Source: Flavobacterium proteolyticum (GTDB taxonomy: Bacteria; Bacteroidota; Bacteroidia; Flavobacteriales; Flavobacteriaceae). From it: a stretch of 64,000 nucleotides of DNA. The notes under the pieces were generated by a model. It saw only the letters and a program-made list of their open reading frames with translations, searched no databases and had not been told where the DNA came from. The position numbers and the translations under genes were made by a program. Positions 8,179 to 15,523 of this stretch are shown piece by piece. The DNA lies in contig NZ_JADFTZ010000003.1 in the NCBI RefSeq assembly GCF_015223105.1, forward strand, positions 238,735 to 302,734. The letters are read 5' to 3'. Within the stretch, counting starts at the first letter, position 1, and each line of letters opens with the position of its first letter.

Positions 8179-8669
8179 TATTTAGAGATTAAAACACCAT
8201 CAGCCATAAAAGAATACGTCACTTTTGGTTCTGTAATACTATCAATTGCTGCTTGAGATTTTCCAGCATCTTTTGCATAATGTTTCAAAACATCAACGCT
8301 TTCAATACTTAGAAATGCTTTTCCATTAACAATTACTTCTTTATCTTGTGCGTTTTTTGGAACAAAGAAACCATAATCTTTGAATTTTACAAACGCTTCT
8401 TTGTCATCAGCCAAATCTAAAGTCATCCAACAACCTTTCTTCTGACAAACTTCGTTGATACCTGATTTGAATTTTACTTCTAAAGTGTCTCCTTCTTTTA
8501 AAGTTTTGAATTTTTCCATCATTTCTGCACTAGTTAAAGCACCATCCGACGAAATTGAATCACCAAAAACAGCATAATCAACTTTTGCAATCTCTGGTTT
8601 TGCTTCTTGTTTTTGTTCACAACTAACAAATGCTACTGTTAAAAGTGAAAGAGTAAGTATTTTTTTCAT
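8178..8669 (-). CDS. DUF4920 domain lipoprotein
   Basis: A 163-residue protein. The ATG at 8669 was chosen because it begins a normal lipoprotein signal (MKKILTLSLLTVAFVSC, Cys17); a TTG eight codons upstream would add a charged tail. The mature part has the DUF4920 look, with KKGCWMTLDLADDKEAFVKFKDYGF and VNGKAFLSIESVDVLKHYAKDAG. The conserved CQKKGCW pair of cysteines suggests metal or redox chemistry but no role is established. It is first in a two-gene coupled unit with a heme lipoprotein. Confidence 0.85.
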   Translation of the reverse strand: MKKILTLSLLTVAFVSCEQKQEAKPEIAKVDYAVFGDSISSDGALTSAEMMEKFKTLKEGDTLEVKFKSGINEVCQKKGCWMTLDLADDKEAFVKFKDYGFFVPKNAQDKEVIVNGKAFLSIESVDVLKHYAKDAGKSQAAIDSITEPKVTYSFMADGVLISK

Positions 8670-8833
8670 TTTAAATGTGAATATTTTGAACAAAAATAAC
8701 GATATTTTTTATATTTTCGGCGCATCAAAAAAAGTTTCATTTTATTTAAATTGAAGTTTTTATCAAGAATTTAAAAACCTTTGTTGTTGATAATTATTTT
8801 TCAAGAAGTAAAAATAAAACTTCTTTTTTTTAG

Positions 8834-8841
8834 TAAATTTG
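8834..8841 (+). promoter_or_regulatory. -7 element of the class II aminotransferase gene
   Basis: TAAATTTG matches TAnnTTTG exactly; the ATG follows at 8913, giving a leader of roughly 65 bases. No attenuator-like hairpin is seen in it. Confidence 0.5.
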
Positions 8842-8912
8842 CAACCAATATGTAAAAATCGACTATTTTTTTGTTGATTATACAAAACTAATTTTATAAC
8901 AGTTTGACCCTA

Positions 8913-9980
8913 ATGGAATTAAAAACTTTAAACGAAATTGAAATTATTTCGGCTCCTCATTCAAAAATCAGCGAGGTTGATTTTGAAAACTTAACCTTTG
9001 GTAATGTATTTACAGACCATATGTTAGTGTGCGATTATGTAGATGGAGCATGGCAAAAACCTGTTATAGAGCCTTATGCACCTTTCATGATTGATCCTTC
9101 TGCAAAAGTGTTCCACTACGGACAAGCTATTTTTGAAGGAATGAAAGCTTACAAAGACCAACAAGATGATGTTTGGTTGTTTAGACCTGATGAAAACTTT
9201 CACCGTTTTAATAAAAGTGCAACCCGTATGGCTATGCCAGAAGTTCCAGAAGATGTTTTCCTTGGAGGTTTACACCGTTTATTAGAAATTGAAAAAGAAT
9301 GGGTTAAAAAAGGAAAAGGAAATACGTTATATATACGTCCGTTTATGATTGCAACCGGACATGGTGTAATTGCAGCGCCTTCTCAAGAATATCGTTTCAT
9401 AATTATTTTATCTCCAGCTCGTGCATACTATTCGGGAGAAGTTAAAGTAATTATTGCTGAACACTACAGTAGAGCAGCAAACGGTGGAATTGGGGCAGCA
9501 AAAGCAGCTGGAAATTATTCAGCGCAATTTTACCCAACAAAATTAGCTAACGAACAAGGTTTCCAACAAATTATTTGGACAGACGATGCAACGCATACTA
9601 AGTTAGAAGAAGCGGGAACAATGAATGTTTTCTTTAGAATTAACGATATTTTATATACAGCACCAACAAGCGAAAGAATCTTAGATGGTGTTACTCGTAA
9701 AAGTGTTATCGAATTAGCAAAAAGAGAAAATATCAACATTGAAGTTCGTCCAGTTTTAGTAGAAGAAATTGTTGAAGCTGCTAAAAATGGTTCGTTAAAA
9801 GAAATTTTTGGAGCAGGAACGGCAGCTGTGATTAATCCAATTGTTGGTTTCTCATTCCAAGACCATTATTATGAATTGCCTAAATTAGAAAATTCAATGG
9901 CGCTTGAAATCAAAGAAAAATTAACAAATATTCAGTATAAATTAGCAGAAGATACTTTCGGGTGGACTGTTAAAATATAA
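8913..9980 (+). CDS. ilvE: branched-chain amino acid aminotransferase, class II type
   Basis: A 355-residue PLP aminotransferase of the long BCAT group (mitochondrial-like class). It shows FHYGQAIFEGMKAY near residue 67, RPFMIATG, AAKAAGNYSAQFYPT (the lysine here is the PLP lysine position) and LEEAGTMNVFF. It moves the amino group between branched-chain amino acids and 2-oxoglutarate, either ending synthesis or starting catabolism. The ATG at 8913 is preferred over a TTG three codons earlier. A second, shorter ilvE-type gene lies in the ilv operon at 60667-61554, so this copy may serve degradation or branched fatty acid precursor supply (inference). Confidence 0.93.
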   Translation: MELKTLNEIEIISAPHSKISEVDFENLTFGNVFTDHMLVCDYVDGAWQKPVIEPYAPFMIDPSAKVFHYGQAIFEGMKAYKDQQDDVWLFRPDENFHRFNKSATRMAMPEVPEDVFLGGLHRLLEIEKEWVKKGKGNTLYIRPFMIATGHGVIAAPSQEYRFIIILSPARAYYSGEVKVIIAEHYSRAANGGIGAAKAAGNYSAQFYPTKLANEQGFQQIIWTDDATHTKLEEAGTMNVFFRINDILYTAPTSERILDGVTRKSVIELAKRENINIEVRPVLVEEIVEAAKNGSLKEIFGAGTAAVINPIVGFSFQDHYYELPKLENSMALEIKEKLTNIQYKLAEDTFGWTVKI

Positions 9981-10001
9981 GAATTTAGAAATATTGTAAA
10001 A

Positions 10002-10036
10002 AAAAGTTGCCTTCGAGAACCTCAGGCAACTTTTTT
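10002..10036. terminator. bidirectional terminator between the aminotransferase and MazG-like genes
   Basis: GTTGCCT (10006-10012) pairs with AGGCAAC (10024-10030), with an inner GAG/CTC extension and flanking A and T runs, between convergent genes. Confidence 0.85.
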
Positions 10037-10419
10037 TATTTTAAAATCTCCTCAAAATTTGGTTTGAAATAGTTTGGTCCTTTCATTACTTTTCCGTCTT
10101 CACGGTAAATTGGTTTCCCGTCTTCGCCTAATTTACTCATATTCGAACGTTGGATTTCATCAAAAATTTCTTCAATTTTATGCTGTAAACCATGTTCTAA
10201 AATCGTACCACATAAAATATATAGCATATCGCCCAAAGCATCAGCTATTTCAACAATGTCATTGTTTTGAACGGCTTCTAGATATTCTTCATTTTCCTCT
10301 TTCATTAAATTGTAACGAAGTTCGTTTTTTAAAGCACCTAAATCGGCTTTCATTTCTTCACTTACTCCTAAACCATAGGTTTCGTGAAATAATCTTACTG
10401 CTTTTAATTGTTTTTGCAT
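10036..10419 (-). CDS. MazG-like nucleotide pyrophosphohydrolase
   Basis: A 127-residue all-alpha NTP pyrophosphohydrolase. The metal-binding pattern of the family is visible: KEENEEYLEA near residue 40 and EIADALGDMLYIL near residue 57 (E..E and E..D). The C-terminus GPNYFKPNFEEIL fits a phosphoribosyl-ATP pyrophosphohydrolase-like subgroup. Likely cleaves a nucleoside triphosphate to the monophosphate and pyrophosphate, in house-cleaning; the substrate is not predictable. No histidine genes are nearby, so HisE is unlikely. Convergent with the upstream aminotransferase. Confidence 0.8.
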   Translation of the reverse strand: MQKQLKAVRLFHETYGLGVSEEMKADLGALKNELRYNLMKEENEEYLEAVQNNDIVEIADALGDMLYILCGTILEHGLQHKIEEIFDEIQRSNMSKLGEDGKPIYREDGKVMKGPNYFKPNFEEILK

Positions 10420-10472
10420 AATTAACTATATAAATTTCACTAAATTTAGAAAATTTGATACTATTAAATTAT

Positions 10473-10480
10473 TACTTTTG
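10473..10480 (+). promoter_or_regulatory. -7 element of the 62-residue membrane protein gene
   Basis: TACTTTTG fits TAnnTTTG; the ATG follows 14 bases later. Confidence 0.5.
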
Positions 10481-10494
10481 TAAAAATTTTCAAT

Positions 10495-10683
10495 ATGTTT
10501 TCAACAGGCCAAATCTACTTTGCTATTTTCTTTGTTATTGTATTTGTAACTACTATGATTATAGTGTACCGAAAAGATTTAAAACAAATGAAACCGTTCT
10601 ATAAAGGAACATATTGGGTATTTTTAGGATTTTTAGTTTTTATTGGATTACTCTTTCTAATTAAAGTACTAATGAAAGATTAA
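10495..10683 (+). CDS. small two-span membrane protein, unknown
   Basis: A 62-residue protein with two hydrophobic segments (about residues 5-24 and 40-58) separated by a basic loop RKDLKQMKPFYKG, so both ends are probably periplasmic or both follow the positive-inside rule with the loop in the cytoplasm. It has its own -7 element. I recall similar short proteins in flavobacteria but no function. Confidence 0.65.
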   Translation: MFSTGQIYFAIFFVIVFVTTMIIVYRKDLKQMKPFYKGTYWVFLGFLVFIGLLFLIKVLMKD

Positions 10684-10689
10684 TTTTCT

Positions 10690-10697
10690 TACTTTTG
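10690..10697 (+). promoter_or_regulatory. -7 element of the SRPBCC/GyrI-like gene
   Basis: TACTTTTG fits TAnnTTTG and lies 20 bases before the ATG at 10718, although the preceding gene ends only seven bases upstream. Confidence 0.45.
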
Positions 10698-10717
10698 AAA
10701 AACAAATTCATGTCTCA

Positions 10718-11746
10718 ATGAGAATTTTAAAATACATACTTCTTTTATTACTTCTTTTAGGTGTAGCATTTATTGTATTTGTAGCTACTCAGCAAAGCGA
10801 TTATAAGGTAGTGCGTTCAAAAGAAATAAAAGTTTCAAAAGATTTTGTTTACAATTTTGTTTCTGATAGTACTGCTTTAATCGATTGGAATCCTTGGAAT
10901 AAGAGCAACGTAATTATCAAAAATCAAAAATTAACTCCTAGTGATACAATAATACAAATTATCACTATTTCAGGTTTAAAAAACGAATCTTTAATACGTT
11001 TTCAAAACACTAAAACAGGAGCATTAGTTACTTGGGAATTAAAAGGAAAATTAGATTTTGAATTAAAGTTATTAAGTGTTCTTCAAGGTGGCGTTGATAA
11101 TGTTTTAGGGGATAAATTAGATGAAGGGTTAAACAATATAGATACTTACCTAGTAAAAGAACTAATCTCATACAAAATAGCCATTGGTGGATTGGTTACA
11201 AAACATGCAACAAATTATATCCAACAAATTGATACTTGTTCAATATCTGATTTTCAAAAAGTATCTAAATCGATGTTACAAAATATGATGGCTTTTGTTG
11301 AAAAGAATGATATCGAAATTTTAGGGTTACCATTTATTACTTACGAAAGCATTGTTTCAAATGACAAGGAAATTATTTTTGCTATGTGTGTTCCTGTGGA
11401 AGAAGAAATTTTAACAACACCTGGAAGTGAAATTTCTGGTGGACATTTCGATGAATTTTTAGCAGTGAAAGTTCTTTTGAAAGGAGATTATTCCCACAGA
11501 AAAAAAGCTTGGGATAAAGCTCGCTTGTATGTTAAGCAAAAAAGATTAACAGAAGATAATACTAATGGTAAGTATATTGAAGTTTATAAAGTAAGTTTGC
11601 CTAAAGAACGTAAACCTTCAAATTGGGTAACCGAAATTTATGTTCCTGTTAAAAAACGAGTTTATATTTCTAGACCAAAACCAGAAGCAACTGAAGAAGG
11701 TGCTACAGCGCCAGTAGAAAATACAACAACTAAACCAACAGAATAA
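10718..11746 (+). CDS. membrane-anchored SRPBCC plus GyrI-like ligand-binding protein
   Basis: A 342-residue protein with one N-terminal membrane segment (LLLLLLLGVAFIVFVA), then an SRPBCC/polyketide-cyclase-like domain (residues about 25-150, starting VVRSKEIKVSKDFVYNFVSD) and a GyrI/AraC effector-binding-like domain (residues about 195-310, with GDYSHRKKAWDKARLYVKQ and the WVTEIYVPV ending). The last 25 residues are rich in proline, threonine and glutamate. No DNA-binding domain is present, so it likely binds a small hydrophobic molecule rather than acting as a regulator; this is inference from the domain types. Confidence 0.75.
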   Translation: MRILKYILLLLLLLGVAFIVFVATQQSDYKVVRSKEIKVSKDFVYNFVSDSTALIDWNPWNKSNVIIKNQKLTPSDTIIQIITISGLKNESLIRFQNTKTGALVTWELKGKLDFELKLLSVLQGGVDNVLGDKLDEGLNNIDTYLVKELISYKIAIGGLVTKHATNYIQQIDTCSISDFQKVSKSMLQNMMAFVEKNDIEILGLPFITYESIVSNDKEIIFAMCVPVEEEILTTPGSEISGGHFDEFLAVKVLLKGDYSHRKKAWDKARLYVKQKRLTEDNTNGKYIEVYKVSLPKERKPSNWVTEIYVPVKKRVYISRPKPEATEEGATAPVENTTTKPTE

Positions 11747-11782
11747 AAAAAATATCCCGATTTCCATCGGGATATTTTTTTT
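11745..11782. terminator. bidirectional terminator between the GyrI-like gene and tcdA
   Basis: ATATCCCGA (11752-11760) and TCGGGATAT (11767-11775) form a perfect 9-base stem with loop TTTCCA, flanked by A and T runs. Confidence 0.88.
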
Positions 11783-12503
11783 ATTTATTTTTTCCTATCA
11801 AATGTTTAACAACCGTTTCTGCTGCATGCAAACCAAATAATGCAGGCATCCAACTATTCGTTCCATAAAACGACTTTTTGAAATTAGAACCATCGGTCAT
11901 TTTTACACTATCGTAATCGGGTCTTTCAAAGGAGTAAACTACTTTAACTCCACTCGAAATTCCTTCCAATTTTAAACGTTTTCTTACTTGTTTCGCTAAT
12001 GGACAATAATCGGTTTTGCTAATGTCTTTTACACGTACTTTTTCAGCTTCAAACTTTCCTCCAGCTCCCATGTTACTAATAACTTTCACTTTCTTGCGTT
12101 TACAAGCTACAATCAAATTGATTTTTGGTGTTAAGCTATCGATACAATCTAAAACGTAATCAAATTCAGGGGTTACCAATTCAAATGCGCGCTCTGGCGA
12201 TAAAAACTCTTCAATGCGTGTTAATTTTAAATCAGGATTAATGTCCATCAATCGGTCGCCAACAATTTTCACTTTTGGTTCACCCACAGTGCTATGCAAA
12301 GCGGGTAATTGACGATTAATATTGGTAATATCCACAACATCTCCATCTACAATTGTCATTTTTCCTACACCAGCTCGTGCTAAAAATTCGGCAGCAAAAC
12401 TCCCTACTCCACCTAATCCTACAACTAAAACATTTGCGTTTTCTAATCGTTGAATACCTTCTTCTTTAAATAACAATACTGCTCTTTCTTTCCACTTTGC
12501 CAT
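11781..12503 (-). CDS. tcdA: tRNA threonylcarbamoyladenosine dehydratase
   Basis: A 240-residue E1-like enzyme (older names CsdL, YgdL) that uses ATP to cyclise t6A37 of tRNA to ct6A. The Rossmann/ATP motif GLGGVGS lies at residues 29-35, followed by VDGDVVDITNINRQ and the RDxNP-like D of the NPDL region. The C-terminal WMPALFGLHAAETVVKHLIG is typical. Length fits. It is followed on the same strand by a TatD gene after 32 bases, probably one transcript with the DUF1684 gene upstream excluded from order (transcription goes DUF1684, TatD, tcdA). Confidence 0.93.
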   Translation of the reverse strand: MAKWKERAVLLFKEEGIQRLENANVLVVGLGGVGSFAAEFLARAGVGKMTIVDGDVVDITNINRQLPALHSTVGEPKVKIVGDRLMDINPDLKLTRIEEFLSPERAFELVTPEFDYVLDCIDSLTPKINLIVACKRKKVKVISNMGAGGKFEAEKVRVKDISKTDYCPLAKQVRKRLKLEGISSGVKVVYSFERPDYDSVKMTDGSNFKKSFYGTNSWMPALFGLHAAETVVKHLIGKNK

Positions 12504-12535
12504 AATAGTGTTGAATCGTTAAATTGGTTAATTGT

Positions 12536-13183
12536 TTAACTGAAAATCTTTGAAAAATTTGTGAAAACAATCGCTTTCATCTCATCTACCGAAATTCCTT
12601 TTATCGAAGCTGCTTTTTCATAGACTTGATAAATGGATTCTTCAATCGTATCGGTTTCTAATAAAATTTGATTTTCGGGTGCAAAGGTAAATACTTTTTC
12701 TAAATCTGGATTACGAAGTAAATATTTTCCAAACGATAAATAAAATCCATTTTTCAAGAGCGATTGCGCTACTTTCTCGTTTTTTGAAAAACCATGAATA
12801 ATCATTGGGTTTTCCATTTTCATTTCTTTCTTGATGGCAATCACTTCATCATAAGCGGCAACACAATGTAAAACAATTGGCTTTTGAGTCTCTTTTACCA
12901 ATTCTAATTGCTGTTTAAAAACTGAAATCTGTAGGTCTAATGGAATTTCAATTCGTTTATCTAAGCCACATTCTCCCAATGCTAAACATTCATCTAGTTG
13001 AAGTTTTTGTTTAATAATTTTCAAATCGGTTTCCAAACGATTTTCATAGATATACCAAGGATGAATTCCAATAGAATAACTAGGAATCGATGCGTCAAAT
13101 TCCCACGGATATTGATTGACAACTTCAATCACATCCGAAAGATTCGAAAATGTGTGCGTATGTAAATTGATGAATTTAGTCAT
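12536..13183 (-). CDS. TatD-family metal-dependent hydrolase
   Basis: A 215-residue TIM-barrel hydrolase. Metal-binding residues include H8 and H10 (NLHTHTF), the ALGECGLD segment, PIVLHCVAAYDEV, IIHGFSKN and LLETDTIEE. TatD enzymes are 3'-5' exonucleases or D-aminoacyl-tRNA deacylases in different reports; the exact substrate here is unknown. It is shorter than the usual 255-260 residues, mostly by lacking loops, which is common in flavobacterial members. Its start overlaps the end of the DUF1684 gene by eight bases. Confidence 0.88.
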   Translation of the reverse strand: MTKFINLHTHTFSNLSDVIEVVNQYPWEFDASIPSYSIGIHPWYIYENRLETDLKIIKQKLQLDECLALGECGLDKRIEIPLDLQISVFKQQLELVKETQKPIVLHCVAAYDEVIAIKKEMKMENPMIIHGFSKNEKVAQSLLKNGFYLSFGKYLLRNPDLEKVFTFAPENQILLETDTIEESIYQVYEKAASIKGISVDEMKAIVFTNFSKIFS

Positions 13184-13775
13184 GGAATTTCTTTACTCCG
13201 GCATTAATTTCAATATCCAAATCATTTTCTAAAGGAACAATGGGACACGAATATTCATAATTATAAGCACAATACGGATTATATGCTTTATTAAAATCGA
13301 TGGTCCATGTTTTTCCTTTTTGCATTCTCATGTCTACATATCTTCCACCAATATAGCTTTCCTTCCCACAAGTTAAATCTGAAAATGGCAAAAACAAATA
13401 ATCCTCATATCCTGGCTTTTTTGATAAATCGATATTTTTATAAACATTCAATTTTAAATCTTTACCATCAATTGAAAAATGAAGTTCACCATATTTCACA
13501 TATAATGGCGTTCTAGAAGTTGTAGTTTTCATTCCGAAAGCTTTCTCCTTTTTGGTCCTAACAAACTTAGCTTCTACAATATACTTGTCATTCAATGGAA
13601 AAAAATCCAACCCTTTAAAAGATTTAAAATCTTCTTTCATTAAAGGACTTTTTAATGAATCTGCATAATTTTGATTCAGTTCGGATTGAAATTTTTTTGC
13701 AGAAGTCAAGTCTTTTTGTGCAAACGCAAAAGCCGAACAGAATAAGAAAATCAAAAGTTTTTTCATAGAATTCAT
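13176..13775 (-). CDS. secreted DUF1684 protein
   Basis: A 199-residue protein with a signal peptide (KKLLIFLFCSAFAFAQ) and the DUF1684 core: FFPLNDKYIVEAKF, LFLPFSDLTCGKESYIGGRY, and the highly conserved IDFNKAYNPYCAYNYEYSCP ending near residue 182. Function of the family is unknown. Two ATGs (13775 and 13766) lie close together; the second gives the cleaner signal peptide. First gene of a run with TatD and tcdA, divergent from an MFS transporter gene. Confidence 0.88.
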   Translation of the reverse strand: MNSMKKLLIFLFCSAFAFAQKDLTSAKKFQSELNQNYADSLKSPLMKEDFKSFKGLDFFPLNDKYIVEAKFVRTKKEKAFGMKTTTSRTPLYVKYGELHFSIDGKDLKLNVYKNIDLSKKPGYEDYLFLPFSDLTCGKESYIGGRYVDMRMQKGKTWTIDFNKAYNPYCAYNYEYSCPIVPLENDLDIEINAGVKKFHD

Positions 13776-13826
13776 TTTTTACAAAAATATATAATTTCTA
13801 TAACATTTTAATCGTGCTGGCTTTCG

Positions 13827-13834
13827 TAATTTTG
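13827..13834 (+). promoter_or_regulatory. -7 element of the MFS transporter gene
   Basis: TAATTTTG fits TAnnTTTG and lies 16 bases before the ATG at 13851. Confidence 0.55.
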
Positions 13835-13850
13835 CAATTCAATTTTAGGT

Positions 13851-15077
13851 ATGTTACTACGCGCTTTCAACAAATACATCGATAATTTCAGAGGATTTTC
13901 TCGCGAAATTTGGATACTTACACTTATTACTTTCATCAATCGTGCCGGTACTATGGTACTTCCTTTCCTATCGAAATATTTGAAGGAAGATTTGGATTTT
14001 TCATACAACCAAGTAAAATGGATTTTGATAAGTTTTGGATTAGGTTCTATTATTGGCTCATGGCTTGGTGGCAAACTCTCCGATAAAATTGGTTTTTACA
14101 AAATCATGATTTTCAGTTTAATGACTAGTGGACTCGCCTTTTTCGGATTACAATTTATAACCAGTTTTAAAGGTTTATTAGTCGCAATGTTCTTCATCAT
14201 GGTTATTGCTGATATGTTCCGACCAGCTATGTTTGTATCCTTAGGTGCTTATGCAAAACCCGAAAATCGAACACGCGCCTTGACATTAGTTCGATTGGCC
14301 ATCAACTTAGGTTTCGCCGCTGGACCCGCACTTGGAGGTTTATTAATTATGAGCGTGGGATATAAAGGCCTATTTTGGGTAGACGGCGCTACCTGTATTT
14401 TAGCCATTTCCATATTTTGGTTATTGGTAAAAGAAAAGAAAAAATCGAAATTCACAGATAAAGAACATCCAGGCGAAGTATTAACACATTCCGTTTTTAA
14501 AGATACTCCCTTTTGGATTTTCTTAACGGGAACCTTAATAACAGGTATTTTATTCTTCCAATTATTTACCACTATTCCATTGTATCATAAAGAACAGTTC
14601 AACTTGAGTGAATTTCAAACTGGACTATTATTAACTCTAAATGGTGTCTTAATTTTCTTTTTAGAAATGCCTATAGTAAGCTATATTGAAAAACATAAAA
14701 TCAATAAGGTAAAAGTTATTACGTTTGGTGCATTAGCCATGGCGATTAGTATGTACTTACTTTTAATTAATAATTGGGCAGGTATTTTAATTATCATGAT
14801 GTTGTTCATGACTTTTGGAGAAATGTTTGCCTTTCCATTCTCTAATTCATTTGCTATGAGTCGCGCCCCTAAAGGACATGAAGGCCGTTACATGGCTATT
14901 TTCACCATGAGTTACAGCTCTGCACATATTTTAAGTGCTGAAGCAGGTATGGACATGATTCGATTATTCAGCTATCAGAACAACTGGTTTTTTATGGGAA
15001 CCCTTGGTGTAATAGGCGTTTTACTCTTCATTTGGACCAATAAATTAGTAGCCAAAGAAGCTCCTAAAAATCATTAA
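13851..15077 (+). CDS. MFS transporter, drug/H+ antiporter-like
   Basis: A 408-residue inner-membrane protein with 12 hydrophobic segments. The MFS motif A region GSWLGGKLSDKIGFYKIM is clear between helices 2 and 3, and LVRLAINLGFAAGPALGGLL fits the antiporter motif C region of helix 5. No substrate can be named. It stands alone, with its own promoter and with BlaI-type operators starting right after its stop codon. Confidence 0.88.
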   Translation: MLLRAFNKYIDNFRGFSREIWILTLITFINRAGTMVLPFLSKYLKEDLDFSYNQVKWILISFGLGSIIGSWLGGKLSDKIGFYKIMIFSLMTSGLAFFGLQFITSFKGLLVAMFFIMVIADMFRPAMFVSLGAYAKPENRTRALTLVRLAINLGFAAGPALGGLLIMSVGYKGLFWVDGATCILAISIFWLLVKEKKKSKFTDKEHPGEVLTHSVFKDTPFWIFLTGTLITGILFFQLFTTIPLYHKEQFNLSEFQTGLLLTLNGVLIFFLEMPIVSYIEKHKINKVKVITFGALAMAISMYLLLINNWAGILIIMMLFMTFGEMFAFPFSNSFAMSRAPKGHEGRYMAIFTMSYSSAHILSAEAGMDMIRLFSYQNNWFFMGTLGVIGVLLFIWTNKLVAKEAPKNH

Positions 15078-15142
15078 AACTAAAAATTTAGTTAAATAAC
15101 TATAAAAATAGTTGTATAACTAAAAAATTAGTTATAAGTTTG
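15078..15142 (+). promoter_or_regulatory. three palindromic operators at 20-base spacing overlapping the blaI-like promoter
   Basis: Palindromes AACTAAAAATTTAGTT (15078-15093), AACTATAAAAATAGTT (15098-15113) and AACTAAAAAATTAGTT (15118-15133) start exactly 20 bases apart. The last extends to ATAACTAA/TTAGTTAT. A -33 TTG (15112-15114), a 20-base spacer and the -7 element TAAGTTTG (15135-15142) overlap them; the third palindrome fills the spacer. This is the expected layout for autorepression by the BlaI/MecI-type protein encoded next. Confidence 0.8.
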
Positions 15143-15162
15143 ATGTATCAAAACGATACGTC

Positions 15163-15522
15163 ATGCAAAAACTAACCAATAAAGAAGAAGAAATCATGCA
15201 TATTTTATGGAAGCTCAAAAAAGCTTTTGTAAAAGACATCATGGAAGAAATCACTGAAGACAAACCTCATTACAATACTCTTTCTACTATTGTTCGTAAT
15301 TTAGAAGACAAAGGATACGTGGGATACAATGCTTACGGAAAAACGCATCAGTACTTCCCTATCGTTAAGATTGAAGATTACCGAAAAACCTTTATGAATA
15401 CCGCTATTGATAACTACTTCAATAGTTCGTACAAAAATTTAGTTTCCTTTTTTGCTGAAGAAGAAAAGATTTCGGCAGATGAACTTCGTGAGATTTTAGC
15501 CTTAATCGAAAAAAAGAAATAG
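15163..15522 (+). CDS. BlaI/MecI/CopY-family winged-helix repressor
   Basis: A 119-residue BlaI/MecI-type regulator: N-terminal winged helix with LTNKEEEIMHILWKL, the recognition region NTLSTIVRNLEDKGYV, and a C-terminal dimerisation helix pair. Family members bind palindromes as dimers and are inactivated by proteolysis triggered through a partner M56 sensor. The M56 gene starts two bases after its stop, and three palindromes cover its promoter, so a self-repressed pair is very likely. Target genes elsewhere are unknown; no beta-lactamase gene of the BlaZ type is adjacent. Confidence 0.93.
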   Translation: MQKLTNKEEEIMHILWKLKKAFVKDIMEEITEDKPHYNTLSTIVRNLEDKGYVGYNAYGKTHQYFPIVKIEDYRKTFMNTAIDNYFNSSYKNLVSFFAEEEKISADELREILALIEKKK

Positions 15523-15523
15523 T

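Noticed and set aside
8670..8693. TTG start eight codons upstream for the DUF4920 lipoprotein
   Set aside because: It would place a charged stretch before the lipoprotein signal.
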